A stretch of DNA of 64,000 nt from Pseudomonadota bacterium (GCA_021848825.1 JAJZTQ010000012.1:1-64000); one strand, 5' to 3'; positions 29,793 to 38,176 are shown, counted from the first letter of the stretch. A program made the numbers and translations. Notes: generated by a model not told the origin, from the sequence alone.

Positions 29793-30629
29793 ATGAAAGA
29801 AAAACCCAAACCCAGAATCGTCGTCAAGGTTATACGGGAAAGGACTGTTTCGAGATCAGGCGTCTGGAAAATCGCCTACGCCGACTTCGTCACGGCCATG
29901 ATGGCCTTTTTTCTCCTGATGTGGCTGCTCTCTTCGACCTCTGCGAGCGATCTCAGGCAGATCGCGGAATATTTCAAGACGCCGCTGATGGTTGCGCTCT
30001 CGGGCGGGGAAACCGAGAATACCAGCCCGACCCGCATCAATGGGGGGGATACGGACCTCGCCAGGCAAAGCGGCATGCAGCACAGGGTTCCTGATCTCGA
30101 TGCTGCAAAAAGGGAACTGGCTTTGGGGGAAGCCAGAAAACTCGGGCTGTTGAAGGAAAGGCTGGAAAGGGCCATCTCGTCCGATCCATCGATCAAGAAA
30201 TTCAGAAAGCAGCTTCTGATCGACATCACTGAAAATGGCCTGAGGATCCAGATCGTCGATGACAAGAACAGGCCGATGTTCGATGTCGGGAGCACGTTGC
30301 TTCAGCCCTATGCAGTCGAAATCCTTCATGCTATAGGCAGGCTTCTTGGCGACGTCCCCAACAGGATCAGCCTTTCGGGACATACCGATGCCACCCCCTA
30401 CCAGGGCAGCGAAAGGAATTACAACAACTGGGATCTTTCCATAGACAGGGCCAACGCTTCACGGCGGGAACTGATTGCAGGCGGAATGGATCCTGAAAAG
30501 GTGATGCGGGTCATCGGGCTCGCCTCTGCCGTTCCGCTCGACAGAAAAGACCCTTTCGACCCCATCAACAGGCGGATCAGCATCATCGTCATGAAGAAGG
30601 ATGCCGAGAACGCTGTCGTGCAGAACTGA
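29793..30629 (+). CDS. MotB/OmpA-type flagellar motor or peptidoglycan-binding protein
   Basis: SGVWKIAYADFVTAMMAFFLLMWLLSSTSASDLRQIAEYFKTPL...ISLSGHTDATPYQGSERNYNNWDLSIDRANASRREL. Confidence 0.88.
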   Translation: MKEKPKPRIVVKVIRERTVSRSGVWKIAYADFVTAMMAFFLLMWLLSSTSASDLRQIAEYFKTPLMVALSGGETENTSPTRINGGDTDLARQSGMQHRVPDLDAAKRELALGEARKLGLLKERLERAISSDPSIKKFRKQLLIDITENGLRIQIVDDKNRPMFDVGSTLLQPYAVEILHAIGRLLGDVPNRISLSGHTDATPYQGSERNYNNWDLSIDRANASRRELIAGGMDPEKVMRVIGLASAVPLDRKDPFDPINRRISIIVMKKDAENAVVQN

Positions 30630-30647
30630 AGGGCGTTAACACGCCCT
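30630..30647. repeat. AGGGCGTTAACACGCCCT palindrome-like repeat, copy 1
   Basis: Starts right after the motB-like stop; 2-nt-shorter version of the repeat at 62004-62025. Confidence 0.7.
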
Positions 30648-30650
30648 AAA

Positions 30651-31151
30651 TCAGCCCAGGGTATTGACGACGTTTCCTGAAAGACTGGAAGCCTGGAGAT
30701 TCTGCGAAAGCGTCTGAAGAAAGCCTGCCAGGGTGGCCTGATTGCCGGAAGCGCCATTCGCATTCAGCAGATTCTGGAAGCTTTGCTGCAATGCGGAACT
30801 GGAGTTGGAATTCGTGCCGGGTGAGGAAAGCGACTGGATCAGGTTCTGAAGTCCGGCCTGGATGCCGCCCCCATGATGATGACCATGATGATGCGCGGCT
30901 CCCTGCCCGTGCTGCGACTGCAATGCAGCAAGAAGGCTCTGCATGAATGCCGAGAGCGCCTGCTGCGAATTTTGCGAGGATGCGCCGTTTACGCCCATCT
31001 GGGCCAGGGATTGATTGATCGCGTTGGCCAATCCGCCTGCCCTGGAACCATCCCCGTCTCCGTCCCCCGCTGCAGAATTCCGCTGGACTTTGCCCGACTG
31101 GGGCAGAGGCTGGATCATGCTGATTCCGCCCTGGATGCTGTTGATCGACAT
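30651..31151 (-). CDS. Hypothetical Gln/Ser/Asn-rich protein with His-rich segment
   Basis: Coding start at MSINSIQGG; internal HHHGHHHGGG and repeated F-x-Q-x-L-type units. Confidence 0.65.
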   Translation of the reverse strand: MSINSIQGGISMIQPLPQSGKVQRNSAAGDGDGDGSRAGGLANAINQSLAQMGVNGASSQNSQQALSAFMQSLLAALQSQHGQGAAHHHGHHHGGGIQAGLQNLIQSLSSPGTNSNSSSALQQSFQNLLNANGASGNQATLAGFLQTLSQNLQASSLSGNVVNTLG

Positions 31152-31268
31152 GAGATTTTCCTTTTTTCGAATATGCCAGCCTGGTTCAGCAAGATGCGGG
31201 CCATCTTCAAACAAGGTCCTGTTCTTGTGCTATATTTTCAAAAAAACAGGATCGGACTTCGGCATTTT

Positions 31269-31306
31269 CCGGCAGCAATTGCCGATCATTCGGCAATTGC
31301 TGCCGG
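31269..31306. promoter_or_regulatory. Perfect 17-bp hairpin CCGGCAGCAATTGCCGA-tcat-TCGGCAATTGCTGCCGG
   Basis: Read directly; right arm ends against the GGGGAG ribosome-binding site of the next gene. Confidence 0.8.
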
Positions 31307-31315
31307 GGAGACGAC

Positions 31316-31669
31316 ATGATCAGAACAAAGAGAGCTTACGACAAACCCCTTTCTGACGACGGATTTCGCATCCTGGTGGACAGGCTCTGGCCGAGAGGCT
31401 TGTCCAAGGAGGCGGCGAAAATAGACATCTGGATGAAGGAGATCGCGCCTAGCACCGAGCTCAGAAAATGGTTCGGACATGACCCGGAACGATGGGAGGA
31501 ATTCGTCCAGCGCTATTTTCTCGAGCTCGATGCCTCGCAGGAGGCTGTCTCGAAGCTCATCAAGCATATCAAATCCGAAAACGAAGTCACCTTCGTCCAT
31601 GCCGCTTCCGACATGCTGCACAACAATGCCGTCGCCCTCAGGCAGTATCTCGAATTGAGGAACCACTGA
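31316..31669 (+). CDS. DUF488 family protein (YeaO-like)
   Basis: IRTKRAYDKPLSDDGFRILVDRLWPRGLSKEAAKIDIWMKEIAPSTELRKWFGHDPERWEEFVQRY. Confidence 0.93.
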   Translation: MIRTKRAYDKPLSDDGFRILVDRLWPRGLSKEAAKIDIWMKEIAPSTELRKWFGHDPERWEEFVQRYFLELDASQEAVSKLIKHIKSENEVTFVHAASDMLHNNAVALRQYLELRNH

Positions 31670-31932
31670 TTTAGTCCTCCGCGGAGCGCGTTGCGGATCC
31701 CAACGAGATGATCGCAAGGCGCGGGACGAAGGTCGTAGCTGAGTTACGACGCCGAGGAGCGCAACACGGCGAGCGCCCGTTTGGGCCGCAACCCTTCAGG
31801 GACGGGGCTTTGCCGGCAGTCTGCTTTGTTGCTTTGCTTGCGAAGGGCATCGACCATTCGCTGCGCAAAGCGTCTCGCATACCCTCCCGCAAAACCGCCG
31901 TCGCGCCCACGGGGGAATAAATCAGTGGTTCC
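31658..31932. mobile_element. About 275-bp MITE-like element with 19-bp terminal inverted repeats (GGAACCACTGATTTAGTCC ... GGAATAAATCAGTGGTTCC)
   Basis: Arms 31659-31677 and 31914-31932 differ at one position; no convincing coding content; arm shared with 10423-10474. Confidence 0.7.
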
Positions 31933-32133
31933 CTAGGATTTCTTCAGCGGACAGGTGCTCAGGCCCAGGATGCTGTATAGCGGGCACCAGCCCATCAGCG
32001 CCGTTGTGATCGGAACGATACCGACCAGCCCGATGAACCTGATGTTTCCTTCCAGGATGAAGAAAAGGGAAAGCAATCCTATACCCACCACGATCCTGAC
32101 GACTTTGTCCGCACTTCCAACATTCGTCTTCAT
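31933..32133 (-). CDS. DUF2892 (YgaP C-terminal-like) membrane protein
   Basis: MKTNVGSADKVVRIVVGIGLLSLFFILEGNIRFIGLVGIVPITTALMGWCPLYSILGLSTC. Confidence 0.92.
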   Translation of the reverse strand: MKTNVGSADKVVRIVVGIGLLSLFFILEGNIRFIGLVGIVPITTALMGWCPLYSILGLSTCPLKKS

Positions 32134-32145
32134 CATGCCTCCTTC

Positions 32146-32161
32146 ATTAGATTGCTCTAAT
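32146..32161. promoter_or_regulatory. Candidate operator ATTAGATTGCTCTAAT
   Basis: 6-bp inverted arms with 4-nt spacer just upstream of the DUF2892 gene; same architecture as 35581-35596. Confidence 0.5.
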
Positions 32162-32193
32162 GTAATTCAAGTATAGAACAGGAAAGGCTCTTT

Positions 32194-33411
32194 TCAAGAT
32201 TTCACATTGTGCAGGTCGTCGACCCTGGAAAGTTGCGGAAAGATTTTCATCCAGATCAGCGCGACCACGATCGTTCCTATTCCGCCCAGGAAAACGGCCG
32301 GCACGGTGCCGAACCAGGATGCAGTCAGTCCCGATTCGAATTCCCCGAGCTGGTTCGATGTGCCGATGAATACGGAATTGACTGCGCTGACACGCCCCCT
32401 CATTTCGTCAGGCGTCTGCAGCTGAACAAGAGACGAGCGGATCACCACGCTGATCATGTCGGATGCCCCGAGAAAGACCAGGGCGAGAAGCGACAGCAGA
32501 TAGTTTCTCGACATCGAGAACACGATCGTGGCAATGCCGAATGCGATGACCCCTGCGAACATGGTCTTGCCCGCGTTTCTCTGGAGCGGATGCCTTGCCA
32601 GATAAAGCGAAGTGGCGAGCGCGCCGACCGCAGGCGCCGAATTCAGGAGTCCGAGACCCCAGGGCCCGGTGTGGAGGATGTCCCTGGCATAGATAGGCAA
32701 AAGCGCAGTCGCTCCGCCCAGCAAGACGGCGAAGAGATCGAGTGAAATCGCGCCGAAAATGGCAGGCCTGCTTTTTATGTAGCGAAGCCCTGCGAAAAGC
32801 GAATCGATGCCTGGAGGCTCGGGCCTTTCCGGCGATTTCTTCATTTTTATCCGGCTTGCGAGGAATGCGGCGGTCACGAAGCAGAGCAAGGCCAATGCAT
32901 AGACGGCTGCGGGACTGGCAAGGTAGACGAATCCTCCCAGCGCGGGACCCGAGACGATGGCGACCTGCATCGCGGAAGCGGAAGCGGCAAGGGCTTTCGG
33001 ATAAAGCGCAGCTGGAACGACATTAGGCAAAAGCGCCTGGGTTGCCGGCATCTTGAAGGCCCTGACTGCGCCGGACAGGAAGACGACGGCCAGAATGGCA
33101 TTCCTGCCGAGCCAGCCGTAGAGACTTCCCGAAACGAGCACGAGCGAAAGAAACGATTCCGACAAGAGGCAAGCCACGACGATGAAGCGCCTGTCATGCC
33201 TGTCGATGACATGGCCGGAAACGAACATCAGCAGGATGGAAGGAAGAAACTGGGCGAGGCCGACAAGCCCCAGATCAAGCGGATTCCTGGTCAGCCCGTA
33301 GATCTGCCAGCCTATTGCCACAGCCTGCATCTGGCTTGCCAGGGTGCCGAAAACCCGTGCAAACCAGAAGCGCAGGAAGGCGCCGTCGCTTGAGAGCGGT
33401 GTGTCTTGCAT
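32194..33411 (-). CDS. MFS transporter (EntS-like)
   Basis: FLRFWFARVFGTLASQMQAVAIGWQIYGLTRNPLDLGLVGLAQFLPSILLMFVSGHVIDRHDRR. Confidence 0.9.
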   Translation of the reverse strand: MQDTPLSSDGAFLRFWFARVFGTLASQMQAVAIGWQIYGLTRNPLDLGLVGLAQFLPSILLMFVSGHVIDRHDRRFIVVACLLSESFLSLVLVSGSLYGWLGRNAILAVVFLSGAVRAFKMPATQALLPNVVPAALYPKALAASASAMQVAIVSGPALGGFVYLASPAAVYALALLCFVTAAFLASRIKMKKSPERPEPPGIDSLFAGLRYIKSRPAIFGAISLDLFAVLLGGATALLPIYARDILHTGPWGLGLLNSAPAVGALATSLYLARHPLQRNAGKTMFAGVIAFGIATIVFSMSRNYLLSLLALVFLGASDMISVVIRSSLVQLQTPDEMRGRVSAVNSVFIGTSNQLGEFESGLTASWFGTVPAVFLGGIGTIVVALIWMKIFPQLSRVDDLHNVKS

Positions 33412-33423
33412 GGGATAGGGGAA

Positions 33424-33930
33424 TTACCAGGTCCCCATCATCCATGGGCCCGGAGGATACCAGAAGGGATCGTAGGGAGGATAATAGGGATAGATTTCCC
33501 TTTTCGGCCAGAGATAGACTGCGCTTGCGGATACCCTCGGGAACCGGTACTGGTATTCCCCTATCTTGCCCAGCTGGGGGATCTCCAGCGTCCCGACAAC
33601 GGTGATTTCGCGGCCTTCCGCATACACTGCAGGATCATAGAAACCTGCCGTACAGGCTATGAAACGGCCGTCCGATTGATCGACATCCTCGGGGCGGGCC
33701 GATGAATCGAGGGGATGGCTCACCACCTCGAAGCAGGTCTCCTGCCTGCCAGGCACGACCTTGGTTATCGACCCTCCCCACCTGACCCTTCTCCCGACGA
33801 GATCCTGATTCTGCGCCATATGGGGCGTGACTTGCGCGAAATTCGTCCCGGAAAGGCGGTCCGGCACGGATGCGCAGGAAGCGAGCATCAACAAGAGAAC
33901 AGGCCATTTCGAGACAGAAATTCGCTTCAT
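33424..33930 (-). CDS. Slp family outer membrane lipoprotein
   Basis: MLASCASVPDRLSGTNFAQVTPHMAQNQDLVGRRVRWGGSITKVVPGRQETCFEVV. Confidence 0.85.
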   Translation of the reverse strand: MKRISVSKWPVLLLMLASCASVPDRLSGTNFAQVTPHMAQNQDLVGRRVRWGGSITKVVPGRQETCFEVVSHPLDSSARPEDVDQSDGRFIACTAGFYDPAVYAEGREITVVGTLEIPQLGKIGEYQYRFPRVSASAVYLWPKREIYPYYPPYDPFWYPPGPWMMGTW

Positions 33931-35195
33931 CTCGCCCTCGCGGTCACGGCGAGGCAATCCACCGCGCTTCCGAACTCGAAGCGCATGATCCCCGATTCGA
34001 CTTCCAGCACTTCGAATCCGGCCTCGCCGAGCGCGTTTTCGATGTAGTCTCGTCCATGACTGTAACGTCCGTGCGGATTGAGCATGCAGTTCGCTCCCTT
34101 GCTCTCCTCGATCGTGAAAATCAGCATCCCGCCTTCCTTCAGCACCTTGCGCATGCCCTCGAGCACTTCGCCGAGATCCCCGAAATAGGTCAGCGTATCG
34201 CTGGACAAGATGAGATCGAATTTGCCTGGATGAATTTCAAGATAGGCGGTAAGTTCCATCCTGACAAGCTCATCGTACACCTGTTTTTCCCTGGCCGCTT
34301 CCAGCATGCCAGAAGAAATGTCCACGCCTGTCAGGTGCGAAAGATAGGGCCTGACGAGCGGGCCGCAAAGCCCGGTTCCGCATCCCGCATCCAGCCCTGA
34401 AAGCTTTCCTTCGGGCTGGAAATGGCGGGAAAGCGCTTTCAGAACTAGCTCATGCCCCTGATAGGAAAGCTGTTCCATTTTGACATCGAATTTTTCGGAA
34501 AATTCGTCGAATGTCTTTTCGACATAGGAATCGGATGCGCGCTTGGGCACCTCACACCCCGAGCATGAAGCGTAAAGATGGCGGGGAATGGGATTTTCCG
34601 GCTCCTCCTCCATCCATAGACGGTAGATCCGGGCGGCATCGTCGATCTGCCCGAGGGTGTAATAGGCGATGCCCAGCATGGATTTCGGCTTTTGATCCGT
34701 GGGCTCGAGGACATAAGCCTTGCAGAAATACTGGGCTGCTTCAACTTTCCTGTCCAATGATTCGAGCAGGTTCCCCATGTTGAGGAGCGCATCACTGAAA
34801 CCAGGATCGACAGTCAACGCCTGCCTGAAAGCAGACTCCGCATCGTCGTATTGCCCCAGTTTCGCAAAAGTGGAGCCCAGATTGTTCGGGAAATTGGCGT
34901 CCCGTGGATCGAGTTCGGCTGCTTTCAGAAAGGCTTCGGCAGCCTGACGGAAGCGCCCCAGCCCGACCAGCATGTTGCCCAGATCGTTGTGCCAGTCTGC
35001 CCTTCCGGGAAGCAGTCTAAGCGATTCGCCGACAAGTTCCAGTCCTGCTTCGCTTTCTCCCTTCTGGTGAAGGAGAATGCCGAGATAATGCAGTGCATCG
35101 GGCTGACCCGGACTTTCTTCGAGAAGGGCGCGATAGAGCGCTTCCGCTTCGGGCAGGCCGCCTTCCATGTGATGCTTCAGCGCAATTTCAAGCAT
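33927..35195 (-). CDS. TPR-repeat protein fused to a class I SAM methyltransferase
   Basis: N-terminal TPRs (GLELVGESLRLLPGRADWHNDLGNML...) and C-terminal LSGLDAGCGTGLCGPLVRPYLSHLTGVDIS. Confidence 0.88.
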   Translation of the reverse strand: MLEIALKHHMEGGLPEAEALYRALLEESPGQPDALHYLGILLHQKGESEAGLELVGESLRLLPGRADWHNDLGNMLVGLGRFRQAAEAFLKAAELDPRDANFPNNLGSTFAKLGQYDDAESAFRQALTVDPGFSDALLNMGNLLESLDRKVEAAQYFCKAYVLEPTDQKPKSMLGIAYYTLGQIDDAARIYRLWMEEEPENPIPRHLYASCSGCEVPKRASDSYVEKTFDEFSEKFDVKMEQLSYQGHELVLKALSRHFQPEGKLSGLDAGCGTGLCGPLVRPYLSHLTGVDISSGMLEAAREKQVYDELVRMELTAYLEIHPGKFDLILSSDTLTYFGDLGEVLEGMRKVLKEGGMLIFTIEESKGANCMLNPHGRYSHGRDYIENALGEAGFEVLEVESGIMRFEFGSAVDCLAVTARAR

Positions 35196-35241
35196 ATTCC
35201 CTCCGGCCAAAACCCGATTTTGCCGGAAAGAAGAAAATCGA

Positions 35242-35535
35242 TCAAACGCAGCCTGTAGGCTTGGGCAACCCGCCGTATTTCGTGATCGGCTTCATCGGCC
35301 CAGTCATCCAGAGATCGAAAATGGCTTTCTGATCTTCGTTCACATATTTGGCGAATTTCCTGATGGGCGGAACGGTGCCGAAGTCCTCAAAATATTCCCT
35401 GGCCTTCAGGATATGCGCCCATTTCTCATCGTTGAGTTCATATTGGTCCGCCTCGGCCATGGCGCGCCCTATCTCCGGCGTCCATGCGTTCATGTCGGTG
35501 AGGTATCCGTCACCGTCTCTTTCCGGAATATCCAT
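35242..35535 (-). CDS. TusE/DsrC family sulfur-relay protein
   Basis: DGYLTDMNAWTPEIGRAMAEADQYELNDEKWAHILKAREYFEDFGTVPPIRKF...GLPKPTGCV. Confidence 0.9.
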   Translation of the reverse strand: MDIPERDGDGYLTDMNAWTPEIGRAMAEADQYELNDEKWAHILKAREYFEDFGTVPPIRKFAKYVNEDQKAIFDLWMTGPMKPITKYGGLPKPTGCV

Positions 35536-35580
35536 GTTGCCTCCAGTACAATAGTCGAGTAAAAGAATACACTATTGAAC

Positions 35581-35596
35581 ATTAGCTCGGGCTAAT
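35581..35596. promoter_or_regulatory. Candidate operator ATTAGCTCGGGCTAAT
   Basis: 6-bp inverted arms with 4-nt spacer, 45 bp upstream of the TusE/DsrC start; same architecture as 32146-32161. Confidence 0.5.
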
Positions 35597-35598
35597 AG

Positions 35599-36396
35599 TC
35601 AAGAGAGTCTTCTGTGCCTGAGCGCGGGGAGCGATTTCCTCACTTCATCGATGCGTGAAATATCCATCTCGGCGGTAACGACCCCCGCCCCCTTGCCCAT
35701 TCGGCAGAGGATCGTTCCCCATGGATCGACGATCATGCTGTTTCCGTAGGTCCTTCTGCCGGTCGGATGCAGCCCTCCCTGGGCCGAGGCAATGACATAG
35801 CACTGGTTCTCGACCGCCCTCGATCTCAGCAGGATCTCCCAGTGAGCAGCGCCTGTCGTCTCCGTGAAGGCCGCAGGCAGGGCGATGAGATCGACTTCCC
35901 CCATCTTCCTGAAGAGTTCCGGAAACCTCAGATCGTAGCAGATCGCCACCCCCAGTTTGCCGAATGGCGAGTCGCAGACCCCGACATTTTCGCCCGCCTC
36001 TATGGTATGGCTTTCTTCGTATTTTTCCCTGCCATTGTCGAAACTGAAAAGATGGATCTTGTCGTACCTCAGACGCTGAAGACCGCGCTCATCGTAAACG
36101 AAACAGACGTTGCGGGATTTTTCCGGATGAGTCGCGTGCAAAGGAATGGAACCGCCGACGAGCCAGATGGCATGACGCCTCGCCATGTCCGACATGAAAT
36201 CCTGGATCATCCCCTTTCCTTCGGATTCCCTCGATTTCAGTCTTTCGGCGTCCTTCGCCCCTATCATCGGAAAGTATTCCGGAAGCACGGCAAGCTTGGC
36301 CCCCGCATGGGAAGCGTCCCGGATGAGCCTTTCCGCCTCCTTCAGATTCTCATCGACGCCCGGACCTGAAACCATCTGGATGGCGGCGATCTTCAT
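35599..36396 (-). CDS. Carbon-nitrogen hydrolase (nitrilase superfamily)
   Basis: MKIAAIQMVSGPGVDENLKEAERLIRDASHAGAKLAVLPEYFPMIG...LGVAICYDLRFPELFRKMGEVDLIALPAAF. Confidence 0.93.
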   Translation of the reverse strand: MKIAAIQMVSGPGVDENLKEAERLIRDASHAGAKLAVLPEYFPMIGAKDAERLKSRESEGKGMIQDFMSDMARRHAIWLVGGSIPLHATHPEKSRNVCFVYDERGLQRLRYDKIHLFSFDNGREKYEESHTIEAGENVGVCDSPFGKLGVAICYDLRFPELFRKMGEVDLIALPAAFTETTGAAHWEILLRSRAVENQCYVIASAQGGLHPTGRRTYGNSMIVDPWGTILCRMGKGAGVVTAEMDISRIDEVRKSLPALRHRRLS

Positions 36397-36623
36397 CAGA
36401 ACCCTTCGAAGAGCTTGTTGAGCGCCGCCTCGAAACCAGGATAGGCATCGAGAAATTTCTGCCGCAATCTGCCGGCTTCTTCCGCATCGATCAGACCATT
36501 CTGCTCAAGCGTAGCGATGGCTTCGGCCACCATCGAGAACTTCACTGCCGTGAGATAAAGCTTCTCCGGCTTTTTCGCGTCCTGCAGTGCATTCCAGTAA
36601 TTCGCAGCATCTTCGGCTTTCAT
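36396..36623 (-). CDS. Hypothetical 75-aa protein
   Basis: Ends at the start of the nitrilase gene (translational coupling). Confidence 0.6.
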   Translation of the reverse strand: MKAEDAANYWNALQDAKKPEKLYLTAVKFSMVAEAIATLEQNGLIDAEEAGRLRQKFLDAYPGFEAALNKLFEGF

Positions 36624-36673
36624 GGCTTCACCTCACGGAACGGTATAAACCATTTTATGCCTGATCCGGGAAA

Positions 36674-38176
36674 TCAGAAAGCGCGAAGATCCTCACCGTC
36701 CACATCGAGCGAATGCCGCCAGAACTGATCCTCCCTGTCGAAAAGCCGGTAGGTGCCCCTCGGCCCCCAGGAGCCTGCAGGGTAGGTATTGATGAAATCC
36801 CTTTCCATAGACCACACCTTCAGGATGGGGTCGACGACACGCCATGCCCATTCGACTTCGTCGTAGCGGAGAAAAAGGGAATGATCGCCGTTCATCACAT
36901 CGAGAAGCAGCCCCTCGTAGGCGTCGTAATCCTCGTCTTCCCCCTTGCGGTAAGTGGCATCCAGACCGATGGTCCGGGTATGCAGATCGAGCCCAGGGAC
37001 CTTCACCTGCACTTCCATTCTGAGGCAATCTTTCGGCTGGATCCCGAGCAATATCCAGTTCGGCTTGGGCGGCTCTTTCCTGGTCTGTTTCAAGAGATCC
37101 TGGGGAGGCGCCTTGAACCGGATGCATATCGCGGAGCTGTTTTCGACCATGCGCTTTCCTGTCCTGAGATAGAAGGGCACGCCTGCCCAGCGCCAGTTGT
37201 CTATGAAGAGCTTCAGCGCCGCATAGGTCTCGGTCGTGCTGCCTGGTGCAACCCCTGCCTCCTCCAGGTAGCCTGGAACCGATTTGCCGTCGACCATGCC
37301 GTTCTCGTATTGCCCCCGGAAGGCATGGGCATGCACGGCATTCTGGGGAATCGGCCTGATCGCCTTCAGCACCTTGACCTTCTCGTCCCTGAGATGTTCC
37401 GCGGACATGGATACAGGCGGCTCCATGGCGACAAGGGTCAGCAGCTGGAGAAGATGGCTCTGGATCATGTCCCTCAATGCCCCCGCCCCTTCGTAATAAT
37501 CCGCCCTTCCTTCTATGCCGAGGGTTTCGGAATGGGTGATCTGGACATGGTCGATATGATGCCGGTTCCACAGCGGTTCGAGCAGCAGGTTGGCAAAACG
37601 GAACACCATGACGTTCTGAACCGTTCCCTTGCCGAGATAATGGTCTATCCGGTAGATCTGCGGCTCGTTCAGATACCGGTACAGGCCCTTCTGCAATATC
37701 TGCGCGCTCAGGAGATCGTAGCCGAATGGCTTTTCTATCACGACCCTCCTCCACCCCGCCTTCTCCTCGATGAGCCCCGCATAGGCCAGCTTTTCTATGA
37801 GGTTGGGGAATTCCGAAGGCCTCACCGCCATGTAGAAGACGATATTGGGAGGAAACTGGGGCTCTTCGAGCGTTTTCCTGAGTTTCTGATAGGCTTCTGG
37901 ATCATCCAGGCTGCTCCGGTGGTAATAGAGCCTTTCCCTGAACCGCTCGAAGGCCTTTTCGTCCACGCCGCTCGGATATTTCGCAAGCAGCATCCTCGAG
38001 ACTTCTTCAAGCCATTCATCCCTGCTCCATGGATCAAGGGAGGACGCCAGAATCACCATCTGTTCCGGAAGGCGTCCCGACCGCTCGAGCTGGTAAAGCG
38101 CAGGAATGAGCTTCTTCCTCGAAAGATTGCCGCCCGCCCCGAATATCACCAATGTGCAGGGTTCAATGACTTTCAT
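36674..38176 (-). CDS. zwf: Glucose-6-phosphate 1-dehydrogenase
   Basis: CTLVIFGAGGNLSRKKLIPALYQLERSGRLP...EKPFGYDL...YRIDHYLGKGTVQNVMVFRFAN. Confidence 0.96.
   Translation of the reverse strand: MKVIEPCTLVIFGAGGNLSRKKLIPALYQLERSGRLPEQMVILASSLDPWSRDEWLEEVSRMLLAKYPSGVDEKAFERFRERLYYHRSSLDDPEAYQKLRKTLEEPQFPPNIVFYMAVRPSEFPNLIEKLAYAGLIEEKAGWRRVVIEKPFGYDLLSAQILQKGLYRYLNEPQIYRIDHYLGKGTVQNVMVFRFANLLLEPLWNRHHIDHVQITHSETLGIEGRADYYEGAGALRDMIQSHLLQLLTLVAMEPPVSMSAEHLRDEKVKVLKAIRPIPQNAVHAHAFRGQYENGMVDGKSVPGYLEEAGVAPGSTTETYAALKLFIDNWRWAGVPFYLRTGKRMVENSSAICIRFKAPPQDLLKQTRKEPPKPNWILLGIQPKDCLRMEVQVKVPGLDLHTRTIGLDATYRKGEDEDYDAYEGLLLDVMNGDHSLFLRYDEVEWAWRVVDPILKVWSMERDFINTYPAGSWGPRGTYRLFDREDQFWRHSLDVDGEDLRAF

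Noticed and set aside
28426-29796. 456-aa plus-strand ORF opposite the decarboxylase
   Set aside because: Shadow of a well-supported PLP decarboxylase.
31671-31920. ORFs on both strands inside the 275-bp element
   Set aside because: Arg-rich translations with no family resemblance; the element looks noncoding.
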